A DNA stretch of 64,000 bases from Sphingobacterium alkalisoli (GCF_005049105.1 NZ_SUKA01000001.1:62001-126000), one strand, 5' to 3'; positions 43,539 to 53,081 are shown, numbered from the stretch's first letter. Numbers and translations are program-made. The notes: generated from the sequence alone by a model not told the origin.

Positions 43539-44387
43539 ATGAGTAACATTACCTTTGAGAGCCGATACGCCATTGGACCGAACGAAGCTAAATCTTTAGA
43601 CACGAAAGGTCTTCGTGAAAATTTTTTAATCGATAAACTTTTCTTCGAAGATAAAGTTCACTTTGTTTATACCCATTATGACCGCTATATGGCAGGAGGA
43701 GCGCTTCCGGTTAATGGAAAATTAAAACTCGATACAATTGAACCGTTGCTAAAAGAACCCTATTTTTTGGCGCGTCGGGAACTAGGTATTATCAATGTCG
43801 GCGGAGATGGAAAAGTAGAAGTCGATGGGGAAACTTTCGAGGTGAATTACAAGGAGGCATTATACATCGGAAAAGGCGCTAAAGAAGTTTATTTTGTCAG
43901 CAACGATGCAAGCAAACCGGCAAAGTTTTATTTAAATTCCACGCCAGCTCATCACACCTATCCAACAAAACGCGTAACCAAAGCTGAAGCAAATAAAATT
44001 GAACTAGGTGCTTTGGAAACGGCCAATCACCGCACAATTAACCAGATGTTGCTGCATACTGTTATTCAAACGTGTCAATTACAAATGGGAATGACGGAAT
44101 TAAAACCGGGTTCTGTTTGGAACACCATGCCAGCTCATACACATGATCGTCGTATGGAAGTGTATTTCTATTTTGACGTACCTGAAGGACAGTCTGTTTC
44201 CCATTTTATGGGACCCATCGATGAGACCCGACACATTTGGATGCAAAATGAACAAGCCGTTATTTCTCCACCCTGGTCGATCCACTCTGGTGCCGGAACA
44301 AGCAATTATACCTTTATTTGGGGCATGGCCGGAGAGAACATGGACTACGACGATATGGACAAAGCCGCAATAACTGATCTAAAATAA
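43539..44387 (+). CDS. kduI: 5-dehydro-4-deoxy-D-glucuronate isomerase
   Basis: KduI isomerises 5-keto-4-deoxyuronate, the spontaneous product of unsaturated uronates from pectate or glycosaminoglycan lyases, to 2,5-diketo-3-deoxygluconate. The 282-residue cupin has SRYAIGPNEAKSLDTKGLR near the start, the zinc-binding MPAHTHDRRMEVYFYFD near residues 198-214 and ISPPWSIHSGAGTSNYTFIW followed by GMAGEN at the end. It is 12 bases upstream of kduD, a two-gene operon. It complements the pectate lyase and uxa genes located about 33 kb to the left. Confidence 0.96.
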   Translation: MSNITFESRYAIGPNEAKSLDTKGLRENFLIDKLFFEDKVHFVYTHYDRYMAGGALPVNGKLKLDTIEPLLKEPYFLARRELGIINVGGDGKVEVDGETFEVNYKEALYIGKGAKEVYFVSNDASKPAKFYLNSTPAHHTYPTKRVTKAEANKIELGALETANHRTINQMLLHTVIQTCQLQMGMTELKPGSVWNTMPAHTHDRRMEVYFYFDVPEGQSVSHFMGPIDETRHIWMQNEQAVISPPWSIHSGAGTSNYTFIWGMAGENMDYDDMDKAAITDLK

Positions 44388-44399
44388 ATAACGAACTAT

Positions 44400-45170
44400 A
44401 TGTCAATATTAAATTCTTTCGATTTAACCGGAAAAGTTGCGCTCGTTTCGGGGTGTAAAAGAGGTATCGGTAAAGCATTGGCGGAAGCGCTTGCAGAGGC
44501 TGGAGCAGATATTATCGGTGTATCAGCAACTTTAGAATTGGAAAACTCCAAAGTCGAACAATCGATCAAGGCAATCGGTCGAAATTTCTATGCGTACCAA
44601 TGCGATTTTTCAAAACGCAAAGAGCTTTATAAATTTATTGAAAAAGTAAAAAAAGAACACCCTCAAATAGATATTCTCTTCAACAATGCAGGAAATATTT
44701 TACGTAAGCCTGCTGCGGAGCATCCTGATGAATATTGGGATGAAATCATAGAAATTAATCAAAACGCTCAATTTATCTTGACCCGAGAAATCGGTAGAGA
44801 TATGATTGCACGCGGTTCTGGTAAAATTGTATTTACCGCCTCTTTATTAACTTTCCAGGGTGGAATCAATGTGCCGGGATATGCTGCTTCAAAAGGGGCT
44901 ATCGGTTCTTTGGTAAAAGCATTTGCCAACGAATGGGCTTCCAAAGGCGTTAATGTAAACGCAATCGCTCCAGGTTACATCGCTACCGATAATACGGAAG
45001 CATTGCGCGAAGATGCCGAACGTTCGGCTTCTATATTAGGACGCATTCCTGCCGCACGATGGGGAGAACCGGAAGATTTCAAAGGACCCGCTGTATTCTT
45101 GGCTTCAAAAGCTTCTGACTATGTACACGGCACCATTCTTACTGTAGACGGGGGTTGGATGGGTCGATAA
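44400..45170 (+). CDS. kduD: 2-keto-3-deoxy-D-gluconate dehydrogenase (SDR family)
   Basis: KduD reduces 2,5-diketo-3-deoxygluconate to 2-keto-3-deoxygluconate with NADH. The 256-residue short-chain dehydrogenase has the dinucleotide motif SGCKRGIGKALAEAL near residues 17-31 (TGxxxGIG variant with SGC), NNAGN near 97, a catalytic Tyr and Lys in YAASKGA near 161-167, and the C-terminal LTVDGGWMGR. It ends the kduI-kduD operon, followed by a 22-bp terminator. Both arms of pectin breakdown in this window therefore meet at 2-keto-3-deoxygluconate. Confidence 0.94.
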   Translation: MSILNSFDLTGKVALVSGCKRGIGKALAEALAEAGADIIGVSATLELENSKVEQSIKAIGRNFYAYQCDFSKRKELYKFIEKVKKEHPQIDILFNNAGNILRKPAAEHPDEYWDEIIEINQNAQFILTREIGRDMIARGSGKIVFTASLLTFQGGINVPGYAASKGAIGSLVKAFANEWASKGVNVNAIAPGYIATDNTEALREDAERSASILGRIPAARWGEPEDFKGPAVFLASKASDYVHGTILTVDGGWMGR

Positions 45171-45184
45171 CATTGAAGCTATTC

Positions 45185-45232
45185 TAACGAGAAATGCCAT
45201 TGTATATAACTATACAATGGCATTTCTCGTTA
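45185..45232. terminator. 22-bp perfect terminator hairpin between kduD and nadD
   Basis: Arms 45185-45206 and 45211-45232 are perfectly complementary with a 4-base loop. It lies between convergent kduD and nadD. Neither foot has a long T-run, but the stem is the longest in the window. Confidence 0.8.
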
Positions 45233-45241
45233 GTGACACCT

Positions 45242-45823
45242 CTACGAATACAGACCTTTTTTCTCTATAAAATCAATAACCTTATCTGTTGTATAAAACT
45301 TAATGCTTTTGCCTTCTTTAATAGATTTGCGGAGAAAGGTCGATGACAGTTCCATGAGGGGAGTTTGCGTCATAATAACGGAAGGGTGATTTTTTAATTC
45401 GTCGCCGTGGGATCCAGCCCGGGGATACACTATTACTTTATAATCCCGAAGGATAATATCTACATTTTTCCATTTCGGAAGACCTGCTAAATTATCTTCT
45501 CCCATAATCAAAAAAAAATCTTTCGTTGGATATTTTTCTCCTAAATGCATTAGGGTATCGATTGTATAAGAGGGTCGTGGTAACTTAAATTCGATATCGG
45601 AGGCCTTCAGGTTTTCTGTATTCTCGATCGCGAGGTTTACCATTTCCAATCGATCATACATATTTCCCAAACTTTTTTTTTCTTTGAACGGGTTTTGAGG
45701 AGATACGACAAACCATACCTCATCCAGTTCAGTATAATTAGCCATATAATTCGCAATAATCAGATGACCTATATGAATGGGGTTGAACGAGCCAAAGAAT
45801 AGACCAATTTTTTTATTTACCAT
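45242..45823 (-). CDS. nadD: nicotinate-nucleotide adenylyltransferase
   Basis: NadD adenylates nicotinate mononucleotide to deamido-NAD in NAD synthesis. The 193-residue protein has the nucleotidyltransferase signature GLFFGSFNPIHIGHLII near residues 7-23, DEVWFVVSPQNPFK near 35-48, LIMGEDNLAGLPKWKN near 103-118, and SSTFLRKSIKEGKSI (ISSTxIR-like) near 158-172. Its start overlaps the gmk 3' end by 11 bases, so it is translationally linked to gmk in the yicC-gmk-nadD operon. Confidence 0.96.
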   Translation of the reverse strand: MVNKKIGLFFGSFNPIHIGHLIIANYMANYTELDEVWFVVSPQNPFKEKKSLGNMYDRLEMVNLAIENTENLKASDIEFKLPRPSYTIDTLMHLGEKYPTKDFFLIMGEDNLAGLPKWKNVDIILRDYKVIVYPRAGSHGDELKNHPSVIMTQTPLMELSSTFLRKSIKEGKSIKFYTTDKVIDFIEKKGLYS

Positions 45824-46391
45824 TATCCTTTAAAAAATCCAACACTAACGTTTCAGCTTCCTTGCATGCTGTATCTAGGTCAAAATTATTCAGTACCACA
45901 TCAAATTTATCGGCGTACGATAGTTCCAGTTCCGCTTTTGCAAAACGTTCTTTCAATTTTTCTTCTGAATCGGTACCGCGTCCTGAGAGGCGTTCTTTTA
46001 AAACTTCCAAAGATGGGGGATTGACAAAAATAGCAAGAGCGTCGTCTGGATATTTCGATTTTAAACGCAGTCCGCCAATCACATCAATATCAAAGATGAC
46101 ATGTTTTCCCAAAGCCCATATCCGTTCCAACTCCGAACGCAACGTACCATAAAAGGTGCCTGCATAAACCTCTTCAAATTCAATAAACTCATGTTTTGCT
46201 ATCTTATGCAAAAAATCATCCTTTGAGATAAAATAGTAGTCTTTTCCATCCTCTTCTATTCCGCGTGGATCACGTGTGCTAGCAGAAATCGAGAACTCGA
46301 ATTTATCACTATAACGTCCTAAAATATGTCTTACTATCGTCGTTTTTCCCGCACCCGATGGTGCGGAGAAAATTATTAATTTACCATTCAT
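45813..46391 (-). CDS. gmk: guanylate kinase
   Basis: Gmk phosphorylates GMP to GDP. The 192-residue enzyme has the P-loop FSAPSGAGKTTIVRH near residues 8-22, the GMP-binding SISASTRDPRGIEEDGKDYY near 34-53 with EFEEVYAGTFYGTLR, and DIDVIGGLRLK near 97-107. It starts two bases after the yicC stop and overlaps nadD by 11 bases, an operon order common in Bacteroidetes. Confidence 0.97.
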   Translation of the reverse strand: MNGKLIIFSAPSGAGKTTIVRHILGRYSDKFEFSISASTRDPRGIEEDGKDYYFISKDDFLHKIAKHEFIEFEEVYAGTFYGTLRSELERIWALGKHVIFDIDVIGGLRLKSKYPDDALAIFVNPPSLEVLKERLSGRGTDSEEKLKERFAKAELELSYADKFDVVLNNFDLDTACKEAETLVLDFLKDNGK

Positions 46392-46393
46392 TA

Positions 46394-47269
46394 CTATAAT
46401 ACATTTAGCAACTGCTCTTTAACCTTTTCCAATTCTTCTTTCATCCGAACGATTATTTGTTGAATACCCGCATGATTCGCCTTTGATCCTAACGTGTTGA
46501 TTTCCCTGCCCATTTCCTGAGAAATAAAGCCTAATTTTTTTCCATTAGAATCAGTTGCAGTCAATGCCTCTAAGAAGTAGTTACAATGACTTTTCAAACG
46601 AACTTTTTCTTCAGTAATATCTAATTTATCAATATAAAAAATCAGTTCTTGTTCGAAACGGTTTCTGTCAATATTCTCTTTTCCTACCGCATCATCCATG
46701 TACTGACTAATTCGCTCGCGGATCAAGGGTATCCGATCTCCCTCTGTTGATTCCACTTCCAATAAAAAGGATAAAATCATTTTAACACGGCTCTCCAAAT
46801 CCGCCTTTAGAACTTTGCCCTCATCCAAACGAAACGTATTAAATTTCTCTATAGCTTGATGAAAAGCTTCCATTAAAATTTTACCTTCTTCTTCATCCAC
46901 TTCATCTTCGTTATTAGTCACCACCTCGGGCATATTCAAGGCCAAACCAAACAAAGAAGCATCTTTATCTCCTACTTGAAAAGCAATTTCCTGAAGTTGT
47001 GTATAATACTTTTTAAGCAGGTCGCCATTGATTGTAGAGGCTTTTGCTGTTTGATCAGTGTATTCTGAAGATATCATTACATTGACTTTGCCTCGTTCAA
47101 TAAGTTTACTACACTCACCGCGCAAAGTTAATTCTTTATCGGAGACTACTTTTGGAAGGCGGATACTGAGTTCCAAGAACTTAGAATTTAGGGATTTGAT
47201 TTCCACAGTGTATTTTACCTGCTCGTTTTCTTTCGAGCCAACACCATATCCTGTCATTGATTTTATCAT
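46394..47269 (-). CDS. yicC: YicC/YloC family endoribonuclease
   Basis: YicC is an endoribonuclease that in E. coli affects turnover of the small RNA RyhB. The 291-residue protein begins MIKSMTGYGVGSKENEQ, the typical YicC start, with EIKSLNSKFLELSIRLPK near 24-41, and the C-terminal GFISQEMGREINTLGSKAN. A TTG at 47275 would extend it by two residues, but those bases belong to the -7 box TACCTTTG (47273-47280). ATG 47269 is therefore the start, and the mRNA is probably leaderless. First gene of the yicC-gmk-nadD operon. Confidence 0.92.
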   Translation of the reverse strand: MIKSMTGYGVGSKENEQVKYTVEIKSLNSKFLELSIRLPKVVSDKELTLRGECSKLIERGKVNVMISSEYTDQTAKASTINGDLLKKYYTQLQEIAFQVGDKDASLFGLALNMPEVVTNNEDEVDEEEGKILMEAFHQAIEKFNTFRLDEGKVLKADLESRVKMILSFLLEVESTEGDRIPLIRERISQYMDDAVGKENIDRNRFEQELIFYIDKLDITEEKVRLKSHCNYFLEALTATDSNGKKLGFISQEMGREINTLGSKANHAGIQQIIVRMKEELEKVKEQLLNVL

Positions 47270-47272
47270 ATG

Positions 47273-47280
47273 CAAAGGTA
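47273..47280 (-). promoter_or_regulatory. -7 promoter element of yicC (TACCTTTG)
   Basis: A perfect TAnnTTTG octamer on the minus strand ending three bases before the ATG, with a possible TTG 18 bases further upstream (47299-47301). Confidence 0.5.
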
Positions 47281-47357
47281 TAAAATATTCACTGTCAACA
47301 ACGCACCCACATCTATGAATATTCTATGCAGTCGTAAAAAGCCAGAAAAACAGGCGT

Positions 47358-47936
47358 CTACCAGTCATGTTTGGCGATCAGGACACATAAATAAGTCGTA
47401 TAACGAGAACCTGAAGGTACACGCACAAAACCAATACCTATATCAACGAGCGACGCATTCCATTCATCCATTCCTAAAACATGCTTCCGGTGCATAAAAC
47501 CCGGCGAGTTTTTCCCAATAATAAACGCTTTTATACCCTCCGAAGCAGAAGGGTGATTGGCTGCAATAGATTCGAAGTTATTAGCAGAGCGCTTCTTTAA
47601 CCAGTCGCTATTCAATGAATACCCCGCTTCCGAGATATAATGATTCGGACCAATACCTTTGGGTGAAGTATGATCAAAATAGTTATGATTAGCCATATCA
47701 TAAGCTCTAAATTCAGCTACTTTAGCTAAAGTGTTATTCCAGATTAATTTCGTACGCTTCACTTTTGAGATATTAGAAATTCCCAATTCCTTGGCATATT
47801 TTTTTGGATTCATTCGAATATCGTTCAGTAATTCATAAGCCGCTTTGGCCTGCGACTTATCAACAATAATATTCTTCTTTTGAGCGCTAAGGGCTGTAAA
47901 TGAAAAAAGACAAATTACTAAAATGAGAACACGCAT
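47358..47936 (-). CDS. secreted CAP (SCP/YkwD-like) domain protein
   Basis: A 192-residue protein with a signal peptide (residues 1-18, FSFTALSAQ), so exported. The CAP domain is seen in AELLNDIRMNPKKYAK-like sequence near residues 33-48, NHNYFDHTSPKGIG near 83-96, NNFESIAANHPSASEGIKAF near 119-138, and HRKHVLG near 149-155. The His and Glu positions of the CAP pocket are all present. The family has varied roles, including cell-wall binding and defence, and the bacterial function is mostly unknown. It stands alone between yicC and dedA. Confidence 0.85.
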   Translation of the reverse strand: MRVLILVICLFSFTALSAQKKNIIVDKSQAKAAYELLNDIRMNPKKYAKELGISNISKVKRTKLIWNNTLAKVAEFRAYDMANHNYFDHTSPKGIGPNHYISEAGYSLNSDWLKKRSANNFESIAANHPSASEGIKAFIIGKNSPGFMHRKHVLGMDEWNASLVDIGIGFVRVPSGSRYTTYLCVLIAKHDW

Positions 47937-48092
47937 GAAAATATATTTCTATTAGAGACTAATGACCGACCATGACGTTTAAACGGGATAAAGCTTATTG
48001 GATACTGGATAGATCTAATCGCCAGGGCAGCATGTGGGAAACAATAAATACGTCATCATTGGAGAACAGCTGCTTCACAAAGAAAGCATAGA

Positions 48093-48755
48093 TTAAGAAG
48101 CTTCCTTTTTTCTAGTGAATTTTTCCTTAGCAACTTCGAATAGAATTGGAACTATAGAAACGAAAATAATGATCAACACTACTTTTGAAAAGTTATCTCT
48201 TATAATAGGAATATTTCCCAAAAAGTATCCTGCCAAGGTTATTCCAATAACCCAAAGAAGTGCTCCTATAATGTTATAAGTAATGAATGTTCCATAATTC
48301 ATTTTTCCTATACCTCCAACGAAAGGAGCGAGGGTTCTTACGATAGGAACAAAACGAGCAATTACAATCGTTTTGCTACCATACTTCTCGTAAAAGGAAT
48401 GTGTTTTGGTAATCTGATCATCTGTTACCATTTGCTTACCAAAAAGTTTGAACTTCGTAATCCGCATCCCAAACTTTTTTCCTATGGCATAATTAAGTGA
48501 ATCACCAGAAATCGCCGCAATTAATAAGAGGATAATCATAATCCCTATATTTAACTCATTAGGTTGCGCAGCTAGCATGCCTGCTGCAAATAATAACGAA
48601 TCACCGGGTAAAAAAGGCATGACAACCACACCGGTTTCAACAAAAATTATCAAGAACAGTATCAAATATGTCCAATACTGATAATCATTAACAATCTCCA
48701 CAAGATGGTCATCAATGTGAAGTATAAAATCTATTAAAGAATGAATTAATTCCAA
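48093..48755 (-). CDS. DedA family membrane protein
   Basis: A 220-residue inner-membrane protein of the DedA/SNARE-associated (VTT) family, linked in recent work to undecaprenyl phosphate or lipid flipping and to membrane homeostasis. IFVETGVVVMPFLPGDSLLF near residues 38-57, GDSLNYAIGKKFG near 84-96 and RFVPIVRTLAPFVGGIGKMN near 132-151 are the family hallmarks, including the conserved Glu/Gly and Arg residues. It lies 11 bases after dnaN in the same direction, so it may share its transcript. Confidence 0.9.
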   Translation of the reverse strand: MELIHSLIDFILHIDDHLVEIVNDYQYWTYLILFLIIFVETGVVVMPFLPGDSLLFAAGMLAAQPNELNIGIMIILLLIAAISGDSLNYAIGKKFGMRITKFKLFGKQMVTDDQITKTHSFYEKYGSKTIVIARFVPIVRTLAPFVGGIGKMNYGTFITYNIIGALLWVIGITLAGYFLGNIPIIRDNFSKVVLIIIFVSIVPILFEVAKEKFTRKKEAS

Positions 48756-48766
48756 AATGAAATGTA

Positions 48767-49891
48767 TTAACCGATATTATTTAACATAACAGGCATCACC
48801 AACATCAAGATATCTTCATTATCTTGTTTTATCGCCGGTACTAATAATCCTGCTCTATTTGGCGTACTCATTTCTAATACAACTTCTTCACAATTCAGAT
48901 TATTTAGCATCTCTACCAAAAATTTGGCGTTGAAGCCGATCTCTAAATCTTCACCTTCAAATTGACAGCTTAGCCTTTCGTGCGCTTCATTGGAAAAATC
49001 CAAATCTTCCGCCGATATATGCAACTCACTCCCATTAATCTTTAATCGTACCTGATGGGTTGTTTTATTTGCAAAAATTACAACCCTACGAAGGGTGTTT
49101 AAGAATACTGATCTGTCGACAGTAAGCTTATTGGGGTTTACTTGAGGGATAACGGCTTCGTAATCCGGATAACGTTCATCTACCAATCGACAGATTAGGT
49201 GAATGCTCCCAAACTTAAAGAAAGCATTTGTATTGTTGTATTCAATAGATACCGTCACATCATCCGAAGGAAGTGAAGACTTCAATAACGTCAGCGCTTT
49301 TTTTGGAAGTATAATAGAAGTTGGCTTTTCAGTACCTATATCCGTGCGGCGGTACCTGACCAGACGATGTGCATCCGTAGCTACGAAAGTCACATTTTGC
49401 TCTCCCAGTTGTACGAGTACCCCCGACATTGCTGGGCGCAATTCATCATTACTTACTGCAAAAATCGTTTTGTTAATTGCTTCTGCTAAAATTGGCGCGA
49501 CAATATTTACGATGGTTGCATTTTCTACAACAGGTATTTTAGGAAAATCGTCGGCATTCTCCCCGCTTAATTTATATTTCCCATCTCCTGCGCTTATTTC
49601 AATAGCCAATGTATTTGTATCTACCGAAAATGCTACCGGTTGATCTGGAAGAGTTTTCAACGTATCTATCAAGATTTTGGATGGCATAGCTACACGACCC
49701 TCTTCTTTCGCTTCAATTGGAAGCGAAGTGACCATACTGGTTTGTAAATCTGTCGCCGAAATAGTAAGTGTATTATCTTTGATTTCAAATAAAAAGTTTT
49801 CCAATATTGGAAGCACAGTACTAGTACTAGAAGCTCCGCTAACAGCTTGCAATTGCTTTAATAAAACTGAAGTAGATACAATAAATCTCAT
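48767..49891 (-). CDS. dnaN: DNA polymerase III beta subunit (sliding clamp)
   Basis: DnaN is the ring-shaped processivity clamp. The 374-residue protein has three similar domains; features seen are FIVSTSVLLKQLQAVSGASS at the start, LTISATDLQTSM near residues 43-54, ELRPAMSGVLVQLGE near 151-165, FVATDAHRLVRYRR near 169-182 and the C-terminal ILMLVMPVMLNN that forms part of the partner-binding pocket. It lies about 5.3 kb from dnaA, with unrelated genes between them. No clear -7 box is visible in the short leader. Confidence 0.97.
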   Translation of the reverse strand: MRFIVSTSVLLKQLQAVSGASSTSTVLPILENFLFEIKDNTLTISATDLQTSMVTSLPIEAKEEGRVAMPSKILIDTLKTLPDQPVAFSVDTNTLAIEISAGDGKYKLSGENADDFPKIPVVENATIVNIVAPILAEAINKTIFAVSNDELRPAMSGVLVQLGEQNVTFVATDAHRLVRYRRTDIGTEKPTSIILPKKALTLLKSSLPSDDVTVSIEYNNTNAFFKFGSIHLICRLVDERYPDYEAVIPQVNPNKLTVDRSVFLNTLRRVVIFANKTTHQVRLKINGSELHISAEDLDFSNEAHERLSCQFEGEDLEIGFNAKFLVEMLNNLNCEEVVLEMSTPNRAGLLVPAIKQDNEDILMLVMPVMLNNIG

Positions 49892-50055
49892 TTCTGATTT
49901 GCTAAATTTTTTATATGCAATAATACAGAAAAATTATCAAATCTTTACCATACCGTTGAAAGGTTATTGTATCGTTTCAACCAGCCCAATTATAAAATCA
50001 CTACATTCCTGTCCTAAAAAAATCGATCATTAGTTTTATATCCAAAGCAATTAAA

Positions 50056-50088
50056 TTGCGTATGAATAAGCAATTTTATCTAAGTTTG
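50056..50088 (+). promoter_or_regulatory. holB operon promoter (TTG-N22-TAAGTTTG)
   Basis: TTG at 50056-50058 inside a CAATTAAATTG palindrome, a 22-base spacer ending TTTATC, and TAAGTTTG at 50081-50088, 12 bases before the ATG. Confidence 0.6.
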
Positions 50089-50100
50089 TAGTCAAGAGAT

Positions 50101-51246
50101 ATGCAGTTTAAAGAGATTTTAGGGCACGAAGACATTAAAGCACATTTACTCAACACGGTGAACGAAAACCGGGTAAGTCACGCACAATTGTTTTTAGGAC
50201 CAGAAGGTTCTGGAAGTCTCGCCTTGGCAGTAGCCTATGCTCAGTACGTAAATTGTGAAGATAGGGAAGATGATGATAGCTGCGGACGCTGTCCATCCTG
50301 CCGGAAATACGAAAAATTAATTCATCCGGATTTACATTTTTCCTATCCTTTTTTTGCAAAAGGTAAAGACGAAACAGCAACGACCTATATTGAAAGTTGG
50401 CGTAAATCTTTTATAGCAAACCCCTATATGGGTTTATCCTTTTGGAGAGACCAACTGGAGGCCGAAAATAAACAAGCAAATATCAATATAGCAGAAGCGC
50501 ATAGTATTATTAAAAAGTTAAGTCTCAAATCCTTTGAGGCTGAATATAAAGTGTTGATCATGTGGCTGCCTGAATATTTGGATACGCAAGGGAATGCACT
50601 ATTGAAATTAATTGAAGAACCTCCAGAAAAGACACTCTTCTTACTAGTGGCAGAAAATCAGGACAAAATAATTAATACTATTATTTCTCGTACCCAACTG
50701 ATCAAAATCAATAAATTACAACACGATAAAATCAAGAATTTTCTTATTGAAAACAAAAATATTGATCCTAAAAAGGCCAATGAGATCGCTTTTATTGCTG
50801 ATGGAAATATTCAAGAGGCTTTAAATCTTATTCAACAAGAAAGCGAAAATAAAACATTTGACCTGTTCGTGTACTGGCTTCGTCATATTTATTCGGACAA
50901 CGGCTCGGAAATTATTTCTTTGTGTGATGAAAATCTTGCAAAATTAGGACGAGAAAACCAAAAAAGTTTCTTACTTTATGCCATTAATATGTTGCGACAA
51001 ATTATATTGATGCAACAAGGCTTACGCGATTTAGTGTTTTTGCAGCAGGAAGAGCTGATTTTTGTTGAAAAATTTAGTGGAATTTATCAATTTGAGCAAT
51101 TAGAAGAAGCGATAGGACTGCTTGAAAAAGCACATTACGCAATTGAAAGAAATGCAAATCCTAAAATATTATTTTTAGATTTGTCTTTGCAATTAATTTT
51201 ATTGTTCAAATATCAAACGTTCCCGAAAGGGGCTCAATATATATAA
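50101..51246 (+). CDS. holB: DNA polymerase III delta' subunit-like clamp loader protein
   Basis: Delta' is a non-ATP-hydrolysing clamp-loader subunit. The 381-residue protein has the start FKEILGHEDIKAHLL, a degenerate P-loop GPEGSGSLA near residues 39-47 lacking the Walker Lys as delta' proteins do, the zinc motif CGRCPSC near 61-67, and IISRTQLIKI near 196-205 (SRC-like motif). It leads the holB-ricT-gldH-lpxK gene run, an order conserved in Bacteroidetes. Confidence 0.92.
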   Translation: MQFKEILGHEDIKAHLLNTVNENRVSHAQLFLGPEGSGSLALAVAYAQYVNCEDREDDDSCGRCPSCRKYEKLIHPDLHFSYPFFAKGKDETATTYIESWRKSFIANPYMGLSFWRDQLEAENKQANINIAEAHSIIKKLSLKSFEAEYKVLIMWLPEYLDTQGNALLKLIEEPPEKTLFLLVAENQDKIINTIISRTQLIKINKLQHDKIKNFLIENKNIDPKKANEIAFIADGNIQEALNLIQQESENKTFDLFVYWLRHIYSDNGSEIISLCDENLAKLGRENQKSFLLYAINMLRQIILMQQGLRDLVFLQQEELIFVEKFSGIYQFEQLEEAIGLLEKAHYAIERNANPKILFLDLSLQLILLFKYQTFPKGAQYI

Positions 51247-51255
51247 AATAAAAAT

Positions 51256-52590
51256 ATGGGATGTGGCAGTTGCTCGTCCGGAAGTTGTGGAAGCAGTAGC
51301 AAATTAGGCACTGTACCAGCAGGATGCCAGGATAATGGCTCATGTATGACTAGCGGATGTAATAAATTAGATGTATACGACTGGCTTTCCGACATGGATT
51401 TGCCATCAAATTATAAACCATTTAATATCGTAGAGATTCGTTTTAAAGGATCTCGTAAAGACTTTTTTATCAATACAGATAATATCTACTTAGAAATGGG
51501 TGAGATGGTTGCTGTAGAGCCTTCTACGGGAGGATATGATATAGGACACGTTTCTTTGACGGGTGAATTGGTACGATTACAACTCAAAAAAAATAACGTA
51601 GTCCCCGATTCAGTTGCGAAAAAGGTATACCGGAAAGCCAATGAAATGGATGTTGCTAAGTTTAATGCGGCGAAAGAGTTGGAATGGGAAACCATGCATA
51701 AAGCCCGCAAACTAGCTCTGGATTTAGGACTTTCTATGAAAATATCGGATGTAGATTATCAGGGAGACAAAACTAAAGCAACTTTCTATTATACAGCAGA
51801 AGGTCGCGTAGATTTTCGTGAACTGATCAAAAGAATGGCCGAGACCTTTCGTATCCGCATTGAAATGCGACAAATTGGTATGCGTCAAGAAGCAAGCAGA
51901 CTTGGCGGAATTGGATCCTGTGGAAGAGAATTATGTTGTTCTACCTGGCTTACTGATTTCAAAACCGTGTCTACTTCAGCGGCACGTTATCAAAATTTAT
52001 CCTTAAATACGCTTAAATTAGCTGGACAATGTGGCAAGCTGAAATGTTGCTTAAATTATGAATTAGATAGTTACATGGATGCCCTCAAAGACATTCCCAA
52101 TGATGTAGATCGTCTCGAAACCTTAGCAGGGATGGCTTACCTGCAGAAAACCGACATATTCAAAAAAACGATGTGGTTTTCCTACCCGGGAGTAGAGAAC
52201 TGGATTCCATTATCAATTGATAAAGTGCGAGAATTTGCTGAAATGAATAGAGGTGGTGTAAAACCTGAAGCGTTGGAGCACACCCCGGAAAAACTAGAGG
52301 TTAAAAAACCCGCTGTTTTGGATTATGAAAATGTGGTTGGACAAGATAGTCTGACACGTCTCGATGAAAAGAATAGAAGAAAGAAAAAGAAAAAAAACAA
52401 ACCAAAAAACCCACCCGTTACGACTGCTGGAACGAAAGAAAATCCATCTAGCGAAAGGAAACAACTTCCTAAAAATCAAGGTGAAAGGAAAACGGAGAAT
52501 ACTGCAGAAAATCAGTCAAGACCAAAAAGACGATTTAATAATCGCAATAGGAACAGAAACAACGATAAATCAAATAAAACGGGTGAGTAA
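51256..52590 (+). CDS. PSP1 domain protein (RicT-like)
   Basis: A 444-residue protein with a Cys-rich N-terminus (MGCGSCSSGSCGSSSK), then the PSP1 C-terminal-type domain with DVYDWLSDM, IVEIRFKGSRKDFF, and two Cys groups, GIGSCGRELCCSTWL near residues 217-231 and CGKLKCCLNYELDSY near 258-272. The final 100 residues are basic and disordered (RRKKKKKNKPKNPP, RPKRRFNNRNRNRNN). Relatives such as Bacillus RicT (YaaT) act in an Fe-S-containing complex that affects RNA processing. It lies 9 bases after holB; ricA and ricF partners are not present here. Confidence 0.87.
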   Translation: MGCGSCSSGSCGSSSKLGTVPAGCQDNGSCMTSGCNKLDVYDWLSDMDLPSNYKPFNIVEIRFKGSRKDFFINTDNIYLEMGEMVAVEPSTGGYDIGHVSLTGELVRLQLKKNNVVPDSVAKKVYRKANEMDVAKFNAAKELEWETMHKARKLALDLGLSMKISDVDYQGDKTKATFYYTAEGRVDFRELIKRMAETFRIRIEMRQIGMRQEASRLGGIGSCGRELCCSTWLTDFKTVSTSAARYQNLSLNTLKLAGQCGKLKCCLNYELDSYMDALKDIPNDVDRLETLAGMAYLQKTDIFKKTMWFSYPGVENWIPLSIDKVREFAEMNRGGVKPEALEHTPEKLEVKKPAVLDYENVVGQDSLTRLDEKNRRKKKKKNKPKNPPVTTAGTKENPSSERKQLPKNQGERKTENTAENQSRPKRRFNNRNRNRNNDKSNKTGE

Positions 52591-52619
52591 GTGAGTAGAT
52601 CTTTCCAAATTTTGGTATT

Positions 52620-53081
52620 ATGCATAAGCATCTTTTAATCGTAGCCAGTGTAGTTATTTTACTTGCTTCTTGTATAGATGGGGCTTATTATGAAAAGAAT
52701 TTCACAATGCCTAACCAATCTTGGTCTTACGACAATATTCAAAAATTTGAAGTAGATATTGATGACTCTACCATCAAATATGATGTGTATATCAATTTAA
52801 GGCATAGTGCTAACTATAAATTCTCCAACGTATTTATCTTGTTTCATGAAAAAGGAAAGGGATTAAAAGACACCGTCTATAGAAAGGAGATTGTGCTCGC
52901 TCAATTAGACGGAAGATGGTTAAGCAATTCAGCAGGAGGTATTTACGAAAATCAATATTTGGCTAAAGAAAATTTTACTTTCCCAGATACCGGTAAATAT
53001 GAATTTGCAGTGGAACAAAATATGCGCGAAAATCCGCTAAAAGAGATCATCAACGTGGGAATTAAACTCGTAAAAAAATGA
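52620..53081 (+). CDS. gldH: GldH family lipoprotein
   Basis: A 153-residue lipoprotein (lipobox LLASC, Cys near residue 18). It has the GldH pattern: FTMPNQSWSYDNIQKFEVDI, YDVYINLRHSANYKFSNVFI near 54-73 and TGKYEFAVEQNMRENPL near the end. In Flavobacterium gldH is needed for gliding motility and SprB export; many non-gliding Bacteroidetes keep it next to lpxK. It sits 29 bases after ricT and overlaps lpxK by four bases. Confidence 0.9.
   Translation: MHKHLLIVASVVILLASCIDGAYYEKNFTMPNQSWSYDNIQKFEVDIDDSTIKYDVYINLRHSANYKFSNVFILFHEKGKGLKDTVYRKEIVLAQLDGRWLSNSAGGIYENQYLAKENFTFPDTGKYEFAVEQNMRENPLKEIINVGIKLVKK

Noticed and set aside
47972..48091. 39-codon frame between the CAP and DedA genes
   Set aside because: No ribosome-binding sequence, domain or conserved pattern; probably chance in an intergenic gap.
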